64,000 nucleotides of DNA from Candidatus Gastranaerophilales bacterium (GTDB lineage: Bacteria; Cyanobacteriota; Vampirovibrionia; Gastranaerophilales; Gastranaerophilaceae): positions 1-64,000 of the forward strand of contig JAFQHZ010000028.1 in the NCBI GenBank assembly GCA_017415185.1, given 5' to 3'. The notes beneath the pieces are model-generated. The model worked only from the letters and a program-made list of their open reading frames with translations. It searched no databases and was not told where the DNA came from. Each line of letters starts with the position of its first letter. Position 1 is the stretch's first letter. A program made the position numbers and the translations under genes. Below are positions 45,018 to 55,032 of the stretch, piece by piece.

Positions 45018-45605
45018 ATGAATGAATTGAGAAAAGATCAATCAATAACAATTGAATTAAGAGACAAAAGCAAAATATACGGAGTTGTTGAAGATTTTGA
45101 GCTTGACCGTGTTTTTATAAAAATTGCTGCTGATTCTTATGAAATTGCAAAAAAAATCAAAGAGCTTGATTTGGTTTTGGTTGATGTTAGTACACACCTT
45201 GGTTCAAAAAAAATGTTTTCTCATGTTATTGACCCTCTTGATTCAAAGCTTTGTTTAATTGTTGAAAACAATGAGCCAATTGCTTCTGAACAAAGAAGAG
45301 AATTTGTTCGAGTAAACGCAGATTTCATTTTTGAAGCTGAAAAAGAAAACGGAAGAAGTGTAAAATGCAAGACAGACAATCTTTCAGGAGGAGGAATCGC
45401 ATTCACAGCCCTTAATGGCTTTTTTGAAGTTGGAGAGTTGTTTGAAATTAAATTTTCAAAAGAAGTTTTTGAACATGAAATATATTGCAAAGCAAGAATA
45501 GTTAAAATAATTGGCGATATTTATGCTGCACAATTTGATAATTTATCTCCTTTTATTGAAGGAAAAATTATAAAACAGGTTTATAAATTAATCACAAAGA
45601 AGTAA
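45018..45605 (+). CDS. PilZ-domain protein (YcgR-like)
   Basis: 195 aa. Residues 1-85 are a YcgR-N-like beta domain (TIELRDKSKIYGVVEDFELDRV). Then PilZ: QRREFVRV (RxxxR) near residue 95 and DNLSGGGIAF (D/NxSxxG), which bind c-di-GMP. Relatives slow flagellar motors or regulate pili and exopolysaccharides. With prepilins in this window, control of pilus function is possible. 15 bp before the TPR gene. Confidence 0.88.
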   Translation: MNELRKDQSITIELRDKSKIYGVVEDFELDRVFIKIAADSYEIAKKIKELDLVLVDVSTHLGSKKMFSHVIDPLDSKLCLIVENNEPIASEQRREFVRVNADFIFEAEKENGRSVKCKTDNLSGGGIAFTALNGFFEVGELFEIKFSKEVFEHEIYCKARIVKIIGDIYAAQFDNLSPFIEGKIIKQVYKLITKK

Positions 45606-45620
45606 AGACTTGGAGTTATT

Positions 45621-47213
45621 TTGGAAGACATTAAAAAAATAGAAAAAACTATTAATGAATATACTAAAAAAGGCGAAATTCAAAGGGCGATTGAATATTG
45701 CCAAGGTTTGCTTTTAAGCAAGCCAACCGATACAAATTTGTATATTCGTCTTGGAGATTTATATCTTGATTGGCATTTGGATGTTTACCAATCAAAACAA
45801 TATATTGATGAAGCCATAACAGAATATCAAAAAGCGGCCGAAATTTTGATTGATAATGGTGAAATATATTATAAAATTGGTCTTGCACTTTATTATAAAG
45901 GCGAACTTGATAAAGCAATTAATTATTTCAATATTGGTATTGAAAAAGGGGCTGATATTGCTCAATGTCACTATATGATTGCAAATTGCTTAAAAAAGAA
46001 AGACCGTTTTCAAGATGCTCTAGAGCAAATTGAACTTGGCTTAAAACATGCCAAGCTTAAATCTTCAAGATTGCATTATTCAAAATTTAGATTGTTAAAT
46101 GCGCTGTATTTCAAAAATCCAAAAATGAAATATATTGGACTTTGCGAGTTGTTTTTATCATATTTAACACTTCCTTTTGATAAAGAAGCAATTAAAAATT
46201 TAAAAGATAAATTGAAATGGTTTCAAATTATTCCTGTTTTATGCAAAGCTGATGCATATATTTCTCAAGGAGATATCTCAAAAGCTTTTGATTGTTATTC
46301 AGATGCAATCGAGAAAATGCCAGGGTTTGGTGCGTTATACACCGCTCTTGGGGATACATATCGAAAAGCAGGAAAATTAGAAGAGGCTGTTGTTGAATAC
46401 AAAATGGCTCTTTGGATAGATTCTTTGAGTTATAGTGCTTATTCTGGCTTGGTTCAAGCTTATGAAGAATTGGGCGACTATGACAATGCAATTGCATACT
46501 ATAACAAATATATTGCAATTCATCCAAATAACGCTGTTTTGCATTCTAGCATTGCTAATCTTTATTTTATGAAAGGCGAAGCAGAACTTGCGGTTTCTCA
46601 TTATCAAAGCGCAATTTCTCTTAATCCAAAACCTGATTGGACAAGCATTGTTGCTCAAACTTTGGGATATATTCAACAAAACGTTATTAAAAACACGGAC
46701 TGTGCAATTGCAAATTATCAACTTGCAAATGTTTTAACTCCAAAAGAAATTGATATTTATATTTCATTAGGTAGTGCTTTTTATGATAATGAAGACTATA
46801 AAAATGCGCTAATTGTTTACAGACGTGCGCTTGAACTTGAGCCTAATAATTCAAAAATTCATTGCAACCTTGGATATTTATATTGGGGCATGGGAGATTT
46901 GGATGAAGCAATTAAAGAATACACTCTTTCAATCAAATTTGACCCTAATTATGATATTGCACACAATAATCTTGGCGTAATTTATCTTGATGATTTAGTA
47001 CAGCTACAAAACGCAATTGATTGCTTTAATAGTGCAATTGAGTGTAATCCTAATTATGCTCTTGCATATTATAATTTAGGAAGATGTTATTCTTTGAAAA
47101 ACGAAAACATCGAAGCTGCGAAGTATTTCCAACAAGCAATGGATGTTAATAACATTACAAACGAAATTGATCCAGCTGATATTCAAGATAGATTAAATAG
47201 CTTATTTGATTAA
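45621..47213 (+). CDS. large TPR-repeat protein
   Basis: 530 aa from TTG 45621 (GGAG 6 bases upstream). About eleven tetratricopeptide repeats, canonical from about residue 60, for example AIEYCQGLLLSKPTDTNLYIRLG, AIDCFNSAIECNPNYALAYYNLG and ALIVYRRALELEPNNSKIHCNLG. No signal peptide or other domain. Linked to the PilZ gene, it may be a scaffold in the same signalling or assembly path; partner unknown. Confidence 0.85.
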   Translation: MEDIKKIEKTINEYTKKGEIQRAIEYCQGLLLSKPTDTNLYIRLGDLYLDWHLDVYQSKQYIDEAITEYQKAAEILIDNGEIYYKIGLALYYKGELDKAINYFNIGIEKGADIAQCHYMIANCLKKKDRFQDALEQIELGLKHAKLKSSRLHYSKFRLLNALYFKNPKMKYIGLCELFLSYLTLPFDKEAIKNLKDKLKWFQIIPVLCKADAYISQGDISKAFDCYSDAIEKMPGFGALYTALGDTYRKAGKLEEAVVEYKMALWIDSLSYSAYSGLVQAYEELGDYDNAIAYYNKYIAIHPNNAVLHSSIANLYFMKGEAELAVSHYQSAISLNPKPDWTSIVAQTLGYIQQNVIKNTDCAIANYQLANVLTPKEIDIYISLGSAFYDNEDYKNALIVYRRALELEPNNSKIHCNLGYLYWGMGDLDEAIKEYTLSIKFDPNYDIAHNNLGVIYLDDLVQLQNAIDCFNSAIECNPNYALAYYNLGRCYSLKNENIEAAKYFQQAMDVNNITNEIDPADIQDRLNSLFD

Positions 47214-47248
47214 TATATTTAATTTGTTTTTAATGTAGGATGTTTTTG

Positions 47249-48214
47249 ATGAGTACTTGGGTTTACATTTTAAAAAGAATTGCAAGTTCAATTCCAATTT
47301 TGTTTATCGTATCTTTAATTAGCTTTTTTTTGATACGTTTATCTCCTGTTGACCCTTTGGCTCAATTAAAATTAAATCCTGCAATTAGCCAAGAAACAAT
47401 CCAATCTGAAACAAAAAGACTTGGGCTTGATAAGCCTGTTATTGTGCAATATGCTCTTTGGATGAAAAATTTTATCAAAGGAGATATGGGCTATTGCACT
47501 GATAATACAAAAGTTTCAACAAAAATTAAATCTCGAATTTTAAATACTCTTTTGTTGTCTTTTTGTGTAATCTTTTTTAGTTGGATAATAGCAATTCCAC
47601 TTGGGGTTTTGGCTGCTGTTTATTACAATTCTTGGTTTGATAAATTTTTAACCGTTATTTCAAGCGTCGGAATGGCAATTCCTTCCTTCTTTTTTGCTAT
47701 TTTAATGCTTCTTTTTGCGCAGAAAACTGGCTGGTTTCCTATTGGTGGTTTAACAAGTGTTGATTTTAGCGAAATGAATTTTATATCTAAAATTTTTGAT
47801 ATAGCGCATCATTTAATTTTGCCTGTTTTTGTTTTGACAACGATTTCTCTTTGTTCTCTTGCAAGGCAAATGAGAGCAAATTTGCTTGATGTTTTGAATT
47901 CTGAATATGTTAAATATGCTTATGCAAAAGGACTTTCTAAGAAAAAAGTGATTATAAAACATGCTCTAAGAAATGCAATTAATCCAATAATAACCCTTTT
48001 GGGCTTTGAATTTGCAGGATTGCTTTCGGGAGCCGCTTTAACAGAATTTGTTTTCCAATATCCTGGGCTTGGAAAATTAATTTTAGAAGCCGTTATGCAA
48101 TCCGATATTAATCTTGTCATGGCAAGTTTGATGATTGGCGCAATTATGCTTATTGTTGGAAATTTAATTTCCGATATTTTATTAAAACTCACCGATCCGA
48201 GAGTGAGGGTTTAA
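47249..48214 (+). CDS. peptide-type ABC transporter permease, DppB/OppB class
   Basis: 321 aa from ATG 47249, eight bases after AGGA; an ATG at 47240 sits on the SD. Six hydrophobic helices, N-terminal ILKRIASSIPILFIVSLISFFLIRLSPVDPL, the periplasmic loop typical of this class, and the EAA loop EYVKYAYAKGLSKKKVIIKHALRNA that contacts the ATPase. Imports peptides, nickel or similar. Neither the binding protein nor the ATPases are adjacent. Confidence 0.9.
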   Translation: MSTWVYILKRIASSIPILFIVSLISFFLIRLSPVDPLAQLKLNPAISQETIQSETKRLGLDKPVIVQYALWMKNFIKGDMGYCTDNTKVSTKIKSRILNTLLLSFCVIFFSWIIAIPLGVLAAVYYNSWFDKFLTVISSVGMAIPSFFFAILMLLFAQKTGWFPIGGLTSVDFSEMNFISKIFDIAHHLILPVFVLTTISLCSLARQMRANLLDVLNSEYVKYAYAKGLSKKKVIIKHALRNAINPIITLLGFEFAGLLSGAALTEFVFQYPGLGKLILEAVMQSDINLVMASLMIGAIMLIVGNLISDILLKLTDPRVRV

Positions 48215-49276
48215 TTGAAAAAAGTATTTGCAAAATTAAAAAAAGACAAAGTTCCATTTTTTGCGTTTTGCGTTCTTTTTGCTCTTTATTTTTTGATATT
48301 GTTTGCTGATTTTTTCGCTCTTTATCCTTCCTCTTATTCCAATCGAAAAATGGCATATCAACCTCCAAACAATATTTATATAATTACTCCTGAAAATAAG
48401 CTTTCAAAACCATACACTTATAACTATATTAAAAGTTTCAATAAAGATTCTTTTTCAATTGAATATAAGCAAGATAGAAGTAAAAAATATTATATTAAAT
48501 TTCTTTCAAAAGGCTTTGAATACAAGCTTTTTGGTCTATTTAAAACTAATATTCATTTTTTAAGTGTTGATAAAGAATGCAATTTTCATTTGCTAGGCAC
48601 TGACATTAACGGTTGCGATGTTTTTTCAAGATTGTTTTACGGAGGACAAATTTCGCTAACAATCGGTTTTTTAGCCCTTTTGATTTCATTTCCAATTGGT
48701 GCAATATATGGTGGAATTTCAGGATATTTAGGAGGCAAAACTGACAAAGTTTTAATGCGCATTGCAGAAGGAATTATGTCTGTTCCAAGTTTTTATCTTT
48801 TGATTATTCTTGCTTCAATTTTACCTTCGGGAATGACTTCACTTCAAAGATTTGCCCTTATTACAGCAATTTTAGCTTTAATCGGCTGGGCGGGTTTTTC
48901 AAGGGTGATTCGAGGAATGGTTTTATCCATTAAAAACCAAGATTATGTTAAAGCTATTGAAACAATTGGTGCAAGTAAAAAAAGAATAATTTTAAAACAT
49001 ATTTTGCCTCAAACTTCAAGCTATGTCATTATTGCAATAACATTGTCTGTGCCTTCGTATATTCTTGCTGAATCTGGTTTGAGCTTTTTGGGTTTAGGGA
49101 TTCAATTGCCTGATGCAAGCTGGGGAAATATGCTAAAAGAGGCACAAGAATTCGCCAATATTTTATATCGTCCTTGGTTATTAACTCCTGGATTTTTAAT
49201 TTTTATTGCAGTTTTGTCTTTTAATGTATTGGGCGATAAAATAAGAGATATACTTGATCCAAAAACTATAAAATAA
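48215..49276 (+). CDS. peptide-type ABC transporter permease, DppC/OppC class
   Basis: 353 aa from TTG 48215, directly after the dppB-like stop. N-terminal helix (14-38), then a long periplasmic insertion (about 45-125, longer than usual), then five helices with HLLGTDINGCDVFSRLFYGGQISL (OppC signature) and the EAA loop QDYVKAIETIGASKKRIILKHILPQ. The partner of the preceding gene. The insertion resembles the longer YejE-type permeases. Confidence 0.9.
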   Translation: MKKVFAKLKKDKVPFFAFCVLFALYFLILFADFFALYPSSYSNRKMAYQPPNNIYIITPENKLSKPYTYNYIKSFNKDSFSIEYKQDRSKKYYIKFLSKGFEYKLFGLFKTNIHFLSVDKECNFHLLGTDINGCDVFSRLFYGGQISLTIGFLALLISFPIGAIYGGISGYLGGKTDKVLMRIAEGIMSVPSFYLLIILASILPSGMTSLQRFALITAILALIGWAGFSRVIRGMVLSIKNQDYVKAIETIGASKKRIILKHILPQTSSYVIIAITLSVPSYILAESGLSFLGLGIQLPDASWGNMLKEAQEFANILYRPWLLTPGFLIFIAVLSFNVLGDKIRDILDPKTIK

Positions 49277-49285
49277 GGAAAAAAT

Positions 49286-50011
49286 ATGCTGGATGTAACT
49301 ATAAATTGGAATGAAACATTAATAATATTATTCAGAATCTTTTTAGCGGTTCTATTAGCTTGCATTCCTGGAATTGAAAGAGAATTGACTGGAAAATTTG
49401 CAGGTTTAAGAACGCATATTTTAGTATGTTTGGGTGCTTGTGTTTTCACTCTTTTATCGGTTTATGGTTTTGAAATGCGCTCTGAAGTTGGCGAATATAA
49501 CGGTTCTATTAGACCATTTATTCAAAATGACCCTGCTCGTATTGCGGCACAAGTTATTACAGGGATTGGTTTTATTGGCGCAGGAACGGTTATGCGCCAT
49601 GGTAGTAATGTTTTTGGAATAACTACTGCTGCAACGTTGTGGATGTGCGCAGCAATTGGAATGTCTTGCGGTTGTGGAGAATATATGACGGCAATTATTG
49701 CTTCTCTTGCAACGCTATTGGTTTTAATTTCTATTCGAAGATTGGAAAAAAATGTTTTATCTAAAAGAAAAATTTCATACAAAGATTTTGAAATTTCAAT
49801 TGTTGCTTCGCTAGATGCATGCGATAATATTGAGCTAATTTTTGAGAAAAGCTTTAAGAAAATTTATCGATTAAACAAAAAATTAGTTAATCATGACGAA
49901 CTTCGTTATAGCGCAGTTGTTACAACTAAAAAAACATTGAAAGAAATAAATGAATATTTTAAAGATATGAATTGTATTGAATCGATTGAAATTAGAGAAC
50001 ATTATGAATAA
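49286..50011 (+). CDS. MgtC/SapB family membrane protein
   Basis: 241 aa. Four or five helices with the MgtC pattern: ACIPGIERELTGKFAGLRTHILVCLGACVFTLL, AAQVITGIGFIGAGTVM, and GITTAATLWMCAAIGMSCGCG. The C-terminal 85 residues (from about 160) are a soluble ACT-like domain as in the longer class. Family members affect Mg2+ homeostasis and F-ATPase. Overlaps the next gene by 8 nt. Confidence 0.9.
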   Translation: MLDVTINWNETLIILFRIFLAVLLACIPGIERELTGKFAGLRTHILVCLGACVFTLLSVYGFEMRSEVGEYNGSIRPFIQNDPARIAAQVITGIGFIGAGTVMRHGSNVFGITTAATLWMCAAIGMSCGCGEYMTAIIASLATLLVLISIRRLEKNVLSKRKISYKDFEISIVASLDACDNIELIFEKSFKKIYRLNKKLVNHDELRYSAVVTTKKTLKEINEYFKDMNCIESIEIREHYE

Positions 50012-51266
50012 AGCAAATAAATCAAATTTTAAAGAATATTTAGCAACGATATTCGTATCGTTGTTTATGGTTAGTGCAATTGCTCTTGTTGTTGAGCTTG
50101 AATTACTTTATCGAAGCGAAAAAACTGTTAATTTTGCAGAATTAAATACTAAAAATTTATCAAAATTTTATACAATTGAAGAGCTTGAAAAGCAGCTAGC
50201 AAAAACTCCTGATGATATTATTTTAAACATTCGTTTAGCAAAATCTTATGAAGAAATTGATAAGCTTGATAAAGCAAATGATTTTTATAAAAATGCTCTG
50301 AAGTTATCCGGAAGGTCAAATTTTGCAATTTATTCTTATGCTTTATTTTGCGCAAAACAAGATTTATTTGTTTTTGCGGCAACATTGGCTGAAGAATTAA
50401 GCGGAAATTCAAAAAGGGTAAATCTTTTCAAAGCTAAAATATATGAAAACATTGCTGATGGCTTAAGTGAAGCAAAAAATTATCCTGCTTCAACTAAAAG
50501 CTATCAAATTGTTTATAAGTATGCAAAAAGCATTGGCGATATTAAATATTTAAATCAAATTAAAGAAAAATATTCTAAAGAATATGTTAAGCTTGCTGAT
50601 TATAATATGGAGCTTGGTGAAGTTGAACTTGCAATTTCTAATTTAAATAATTCACTAAAAATCAAGAAAAACGCCCTTGCAAATTATAAATTGGGTTTGA
50701 TTTATTTAGAATCTAATCCAAAAAAAGCGGAAAAACACATCAATCAAGCGTTTTTTGAAGATGTTTATGTTGTAAATCCATATATTTACAATAATTTATT
50801 GCAATCATTGCTAGAAGAAACCAAAGTTTTAAGTAATGATGGTTTATTTAACTATTATAATTCTCGTTTAACAAGGTTTAAAAATAAAATTGCTAGTTCG
50901 TATTTATACAAAAACGATATCATAATCGATAACTCTTCTTTAATTACAAAAAAAACTTGGTTTAAAAAGTTAAATCATTATTTGTTTTTTGATATAAAAA
51001 ACAATACTAAGGAAGAAATAAACGATTTATTTGTTAAAGCTGAGCTATATATCGATTCTTCTAAATATATTTTTGAAAAAAAGATTATAAAACCAACAAG
51101 TCCGCTTGACGCTTACGATGTTTTGCAATATAGCGATTTTGAATTACCTAAAGAAATTGAATTTGATTCAATTAAAAATAGCAACGACGTTTTTGTAAGA
51201 TATTTTGCAAAAAAACAAGAGGATGCGCCTTGGATATTGATTAAAATAGACTTTTTGAATATTTAA
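50004..51266 (+). CDS. membrane-anchored TPR-like protein
   Basis: 420 aa from ATG 50004 (AGAGAAC upstream, overlapping the mgtC-like stop). One N-terminal membrane helix (about 10-34). Then tetratricopeptide-like helices at about 50-250 (TPDDIILNIRLAKSYEEIDKLDKAND; VELAISNLNNSLKIKKNALANYKLG), and a beta-rich C-terminus (330-420) without a known motif. Probably periplasmic or membrane associated. Function unknown; no clear terminator follows. Confidence 0.7.
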   Translation: MNKANKSNFKEYLATIFVSLFMVSAIALVVELELLYRSEKTVNFAELNTKNLSKFYTIEELEKQLAKTPDDIILNIRLAKSYEEIDKLDKANDFYKNALKLSGRSNFAIYSYALFCAKQDLFVFAATLAEELSGNSKRVNLFKAKIYENIADGLSEAKNYPASTKSYQIVYKYAKSIGDIKYLNQIKEKYSKEYVKLADYNMELGEVELAISNLNNSLKIKKNALANYKLGLIYLESNPKKAEKHINQAFFEDVYVVNPYIYNNLLQSLLEETKVLSNDGLFNYYNSRLTRFKNKIASSYLYKNDIIIDNSSLITKKTWFKKLNHYLFFDIKNNTKEEINDLFVKAELYIDSSKYIFEKKIIKPTSPLDAYDVLQYSDFELPKEIEFDSIKNSNDVFVRYFAKKQEDAPWILIKIDFLNI

Positions 51267-51335
51267 GACTATACAACAAATTTTGGTTGTGTTATTTTAA
51301 AATTAACACTGTTATTCGACAAAAATTGGAGAAAC

Positions 51336-53831
51336 ATGAGAGTACACGAACTTGCAAAAGAATTAAATATAACTTCTAAGGAATTAATTGAAAAAGCTAA
51401 TGAAACTTTGGGATTATCATTAAAATCGCATAGTTCAACTGTTAGCGACTCATCAATTGACAAAATTAAAGCGCTTTACACAAAGGAAGTTAAGCCAACT
51501 TCTAAACCGAAAGCGTTCATTGTTAAAAAACAAAAGCCTGTTGAAGTTGTAGAAAAAGAAGTTAAAAAAGAAGAACCAGTTATCAAGACTGTTTCTCGTC
51601 TTGAAATCGTTAGAAGCGCAAAAGACAATGCGCCTCGTCATAATCAAGAAATACCAAAAGCGCAAGTTCAAAAACACGAAAATAGAAATCCAAACACACA
51701 AAAACCTGCTCCAAAAGCTCCAATTGAAAATTCAACAGATAAACTTGCAAGTTTGCCTTCAATGACTAGAAAAAATTTCTCTCGTCAAAATGAAGAAAAA
51801 ACTCAAGAAAAACATGATAAAAACCAAAATAAAGACAATAAAAATCAAAAACAAGCACCTCAAGCTCCAATTAAAAGACATATCATTTCTCAAGATATGT
51901 ATAACAACCAAGCGAGAGGCGGCAAAAAGAAGAAAAAAGAACACGGCTACAACAATAAACAAGAAGAGCAAGAAAGAATTAGTCTTGAAAAGGCTGTTCA
52001 AAATAAGCACAAAAAGCATACTCAAGAAGTGGCTGCTGTTGAAGAAGTTACATCAGTTGTTATTAATAGACCAATGACTGTTGGTGAATTGTCTGACAAA
52101 ATCAAAAAAACTCCTGCTGAAATCATTAAATTTTTAATGCTTGAAGGTATTATGGTTACAGTTAATGCCCCAATTGATACCGAAACAAGCAAAAAAGTTG
52201 CACAGAATTTTGGATTAGAAGTTCTTGACGAAGATATTGAAGAATTCATTGCTCAAGAAGAAGAAAAAGAAGGCGTAAATAAATATCTTAAAAATGCTAA
52301 AGAAGAAGATATTGTTAAACGTGCACCTGTTGTTACTGTTATGGGGCACGTTGACCATGGTAAAACAACAACTCTTGATTCAATTAGAGCTTCAAAACAT
52401 AAAATTGTTCACACAGAAGTTGGTGGAATTACTCAAAGCATCGGTGCTTATACCGTTTGGCTTGATAAAAAGAAAATTGTATTTATTGATACTCCAGGTC
52501 ACGAAGCATTTACTCAAATGCGTTTGCGTGGTGCACAATCAACCGATATTGCAGTATTAGTTGTTGCTGCTGATGATGGTGTTATGCCTCAAACTGTTGA
52601 ATCAATTTCACATGCTAAATCAGCAGGAGTTCCAATCATTGTTGCAGTAAATAAATGTGATAAGCCTGATGCAAATCCTGACAAAGTTCTTCAAGAATTA
52701 ATTGAGCATGGTTTGATTGCTGAAAAATGGGGCGGAGACACGATTGCTGTTGAAATTTCAGCGCTACAAAAAACTGGTATCGATGAATTATTAGAATACA
52801 TTTTGCTTGTTGCTGAAATGCAAGAATTAAAAGCGGTTGAAAAATGTCCTGCAACAGGTGTAATTATTGAAGCTAACCTAGACAAAGGAAAAGGTCCTGT
52901 TGCAACAATGCTTGTTCAAAATGGTACTTTAAAAGTTGGCGATTCTATTGTTGTTGGAACAGTTGGCGGCAAAGTTAGAGCTTTGTTGGATGATTCAGGA
53001 AAAAGAGTTCGAACAGCTGGACCATCTACTCCTGTTGAAATTCTTGGATTAAGCGAAGTTCCTCAAGCAGGTGATATTTTTGAAGTTGTTGCTAATGATA
53101 AAGTCATGAAACAAATGGTTGCGGAAAGAAAGCAATTAGAACGTTCTTCAAGACTTGAAGCAATGACAGCTGCACACGTTCAAAAAGAAGCAATCGCTGG
53201 AGATAACCAAATTACCAACTTGAATTTAATTATCAAAGCCAATACAAACGGCTCAGCTGAAGCTGTTTCTAATGCAATTCAAAATGTTAAATCTCTAAAA
53301 GTTGTTCCAAAAATTGTTCATGCTGGCGTTGGCGATATTTCAGAAGCAGACGTTATGCTTGCTTCCGCATCAAATGCAATTATTCTTGGTTTCACTGTTA
53401 AAGAAGATATGAATGCACTTTTAGCAGCTCAAAAACAAGGTGTTAAAATCAAAAAATATGATATTATTTATCAAGTATTGGAAGATATTGAAAAAACAAT
53501 GCTTTCATTATTATCTCCTGAAATTGAAGATGTTGAACTTGGTAAAGCTGAAGTTAGAGCAGTGTTTACAGTTGGAAAAACAACAAGAATTGCTGGTTGT
53601 TATGTTCTTGAAGGCAAAATTGTTCGTTCAAAAACAGCACGCTTAATTAGAAATGGTCAAGAAATCTTTAAAGGCGAAATTGACCAATTAAAACGCTTCA
53701 AAGACGATGTTAAAGAGGTTAAAGAAGGTTTTGAATGCGGTATTTCATTCTCACGCTTTAACGACATTCAAGAAGGTGATATTATTGAAGTTTCTACAAC
53801 TAAAGAAGTCGAAGTTCAAACATTGGTGTAG
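51336..53831 (+). CDS. infB: translation initiation factor IF-2
   Basis: 831 aa. IF2-N module (RVHELAKELNITSKELIEKA, 2-21), a 230-residue Lys/Gln/Asn-rich linker, a second IF2-N module (GELSDKIKKTPAEIIKFLM), the G domain with GHVDHGKT near 336, DTPGHE, NKCD, and domains II-IV to the end. It places initiator tRNA on the 30S subunit. Upstream, TTGTGT-N17-TGTTAT is a weak promoter candidate. It is followed by rbfA 8 bp later. Confidence 0.97.
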   Translation: MRVHELAKELNITSKELIEKANETLGLSLKSHSSTVSDSSIDKIKALYTKEVKPTSKPKAFIVKKQKPVEVVEKEVKKEEPVIKTVSRLEIVRSAKDNAPRHNQEIPKAQVQKHENRNPNTQKPAPKAPIENSTDKLASLPSMTRKNFSRQNEEKTQEKHDKNQNKDNKNQKQAPQAPIKRHIISQDMYNNQARGGKKKKKEHGYNNKQEEQERISLEKAVQNKHKKHTQEVAAVEEVTSVVINRPMTVGELSDKIKKTPAEIIKFLMLEGIMVTVNAPIDTETSKKVAQNFGLEVLDEDIEEFIAQEEEKEGVNKYLKNAKEEDIVKRAPVVTVMGHVDHGKTTTLDSIRASKHKIVHTEVGGITQSIGAYTVWLDKKKIVFIDTPGHEAFTQMRLRGAQSTDIAVLVVAADDGVMPQTVESISHAKSAGVPIIVAVNKCDKPDANPDKVLQELIEHGLIAEKWGGDTIAVEISALQKTGIDELLEYILLVAEMQELKAVEKCPATGVIIEANLDKGKGPVATMLVQNGTLKVGDSIVVGTVGGKVRALLDDSGKRVRTAGPSTPVEILGLSEVPQAGDIFEVVANDKVMKQMVAERKQLERSSRLEAMTAAHVQKEAIAGDNQITNLNLIIKANTNGSAEAVSNAIQNVKSLKVVPKIVHAGVGDISEADVMLASASNAIILGFTVKEDMNALLAAQKQGVKIKKYDIIYQVLEDIEKTMLSLLSPEIEDVELGKAEVRAVFTVGKTTRIAGCYVLEGKIVRSKTARLIRNGQEIFKGEIDQLKRFKDDVKEVKEGFECGISFSRFNDIQEGDIIEVSTTKEVEVQTLV

Positions 53832-53839
53832 GTGAAATT

Positions 53840-54190
53840 ATGACTTTAAGAAATGAAAGAGTTAGAAAAGCTTTAATGAGAGAAATTTCCGATATTTTAT
53901 TTCGTGAAATTAAAGATCCTCAAATTTGCGGCATGGTTTCAATAACTGATGTTGATGTTTCGCCTGATAATTCTGCTGCAAGAGTTTTTTATAGTGTTTA
54001 TGGAACAGACGAAGTTAAAGAAAAAACTTCAAAAGCTCTAGAACGTCATGTTGGGCAAATTCGTCACGAAGTTGGAAAAAGAATTCGTTTAAGAAAGACT
54101 CCTACTTTGCTTTTTATCCTTGATGATTCAATGGAAAGAGGGGCAAAAATGATGGAGCTTATTAATAAAATTGAGCGTGGCGAAGTTTAA
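53840..54190 (+). CDS. rbfA: 30S ribosome-binding factor A
   Basis: 116 aa with LRNERVRKALMREISDILFREIKDPQI, VSITDVDVSPDNSAARVFYSVYG and the KH-like core RHEVGKRIRLRKTPTLLFILDDSMERG. Needed for maturation of the 16S 5' end. The infB-rbfA-truB order is classical. Its stop overlaps the truB ATG by one base (TAATG). Confidence 0.96.
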   Translation: MTLRNERVRKALMREISDILFREIKDPQICGMVSITDVDVSPDNSAARVFYSVYGTDEVKEKTSKALERHVGQIRHEVGKRIRLRKTPTLLFILDDSMERGAKMMELINKIERGEV

Positions 54191-55032
54191 TGTATTTTTT
54201 AAATATAAATAAACCAAAAGGAATAAGCTCTTTTGATGTCATAAGAGAGCTTCGCAAACGTCTTAAAATCAAACAAATTGGTCATAGTGGGACTCTTGAC
54301 CCTTTGGCAAGTGGCGTTTTGCAAATTGCAGTTGGTAAAGCTACAAAATTGCTTGATTATCTCGAATCAGATAAAGAATATATTGCAGATATTGTTTTTG
54401 GTTTTGTGACCGAAACTTTTGATTCAGAAGCACAAACAGAATTTGTTAAAAACCCTGATTTTAATAAAACGCAGCTGTTAGATGTTTTAAATGGTTTTGT
54501 TGGGAAAACAATCCAAATTCCTCCAAAATATAGCGCAATTAAATTAAACGGAAAAAAATTATGCGATATTGCTCGAAACAATCTTGAAATCGATATTTCA
54601 AAGCATGCACGAGAAATTGAAATATATTCTATTGAATTGTTAGAATTTAAGGATTATAAAGCTAAGATTAAAGTTTCATGCAAAAAAGGAACATATATTC
54701 GTTCACTTGTTAATGATATTGGTCTTAAGCTTGGCTGTGGTGCATACATGAGCGATTTAATAAGAACAAAAGCTGGAAATTTTGAAATTATTAATTCTAA
54801 TTGTCTGGATGATGAATTTAATGAAATTAATCCTCTTGAAGCTCTGAATCTTGATAAATACGAGTTAAATGAGGATGAAATTTTAAAAATTAAAAACGGA
54901 AATTCTATTCAAAACAAGCTTAATAAAAAAGAAGGAGTTATTTTATTAACAAAAAATAACAAACTTGTATCAATTGCCAATTTATCAGATAATTTAATCA
55001 AACCTAGAAAACTTTTTATGGAGGATAAATGA
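54190..55032 (+). CDS. truB: tRNA pseudouridine-55 synthase
   Basis: 280 aa. N-terminal NKPKGISSFDVIRELRK and the catalytic GHSGTLDPLASGVL, then RIRKGTYIRSL-type segment (CKKGTYIRSLVNDIG), and YSAIKLNGKKLCDIAR. Modifies U55 in the T-loop. The C-terminal 60 residues form a short PUA-like extension. Overlaps the gerM-domain gene by 4 nt (ATGA). Confidence 0.95.
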   Translation: MYFLNINKPKGISSFDVIRELRKRLKIKQIGHSGTLDPLASGVLQIAVGKATKLLDYLESDKEYIADIVFGFVTETFDSEAQTEFVKNPDFNKTQLLDVLNGFVGKTIQIPPKYSAIKLNGKKLCDIARNNLEIDISKHAREIEIYSIELLEFKDYKAKIKVSCKKGTYIRSLVNDIGLKLGCGAYMSDLIRTKAGNFEIINSNCLDDEFNEINPLEALNLDKYELNEDEILKIKNGNSIQNKLNKKEGVILLTKNNKLVSIANLSDNLIKPRKLFMEDK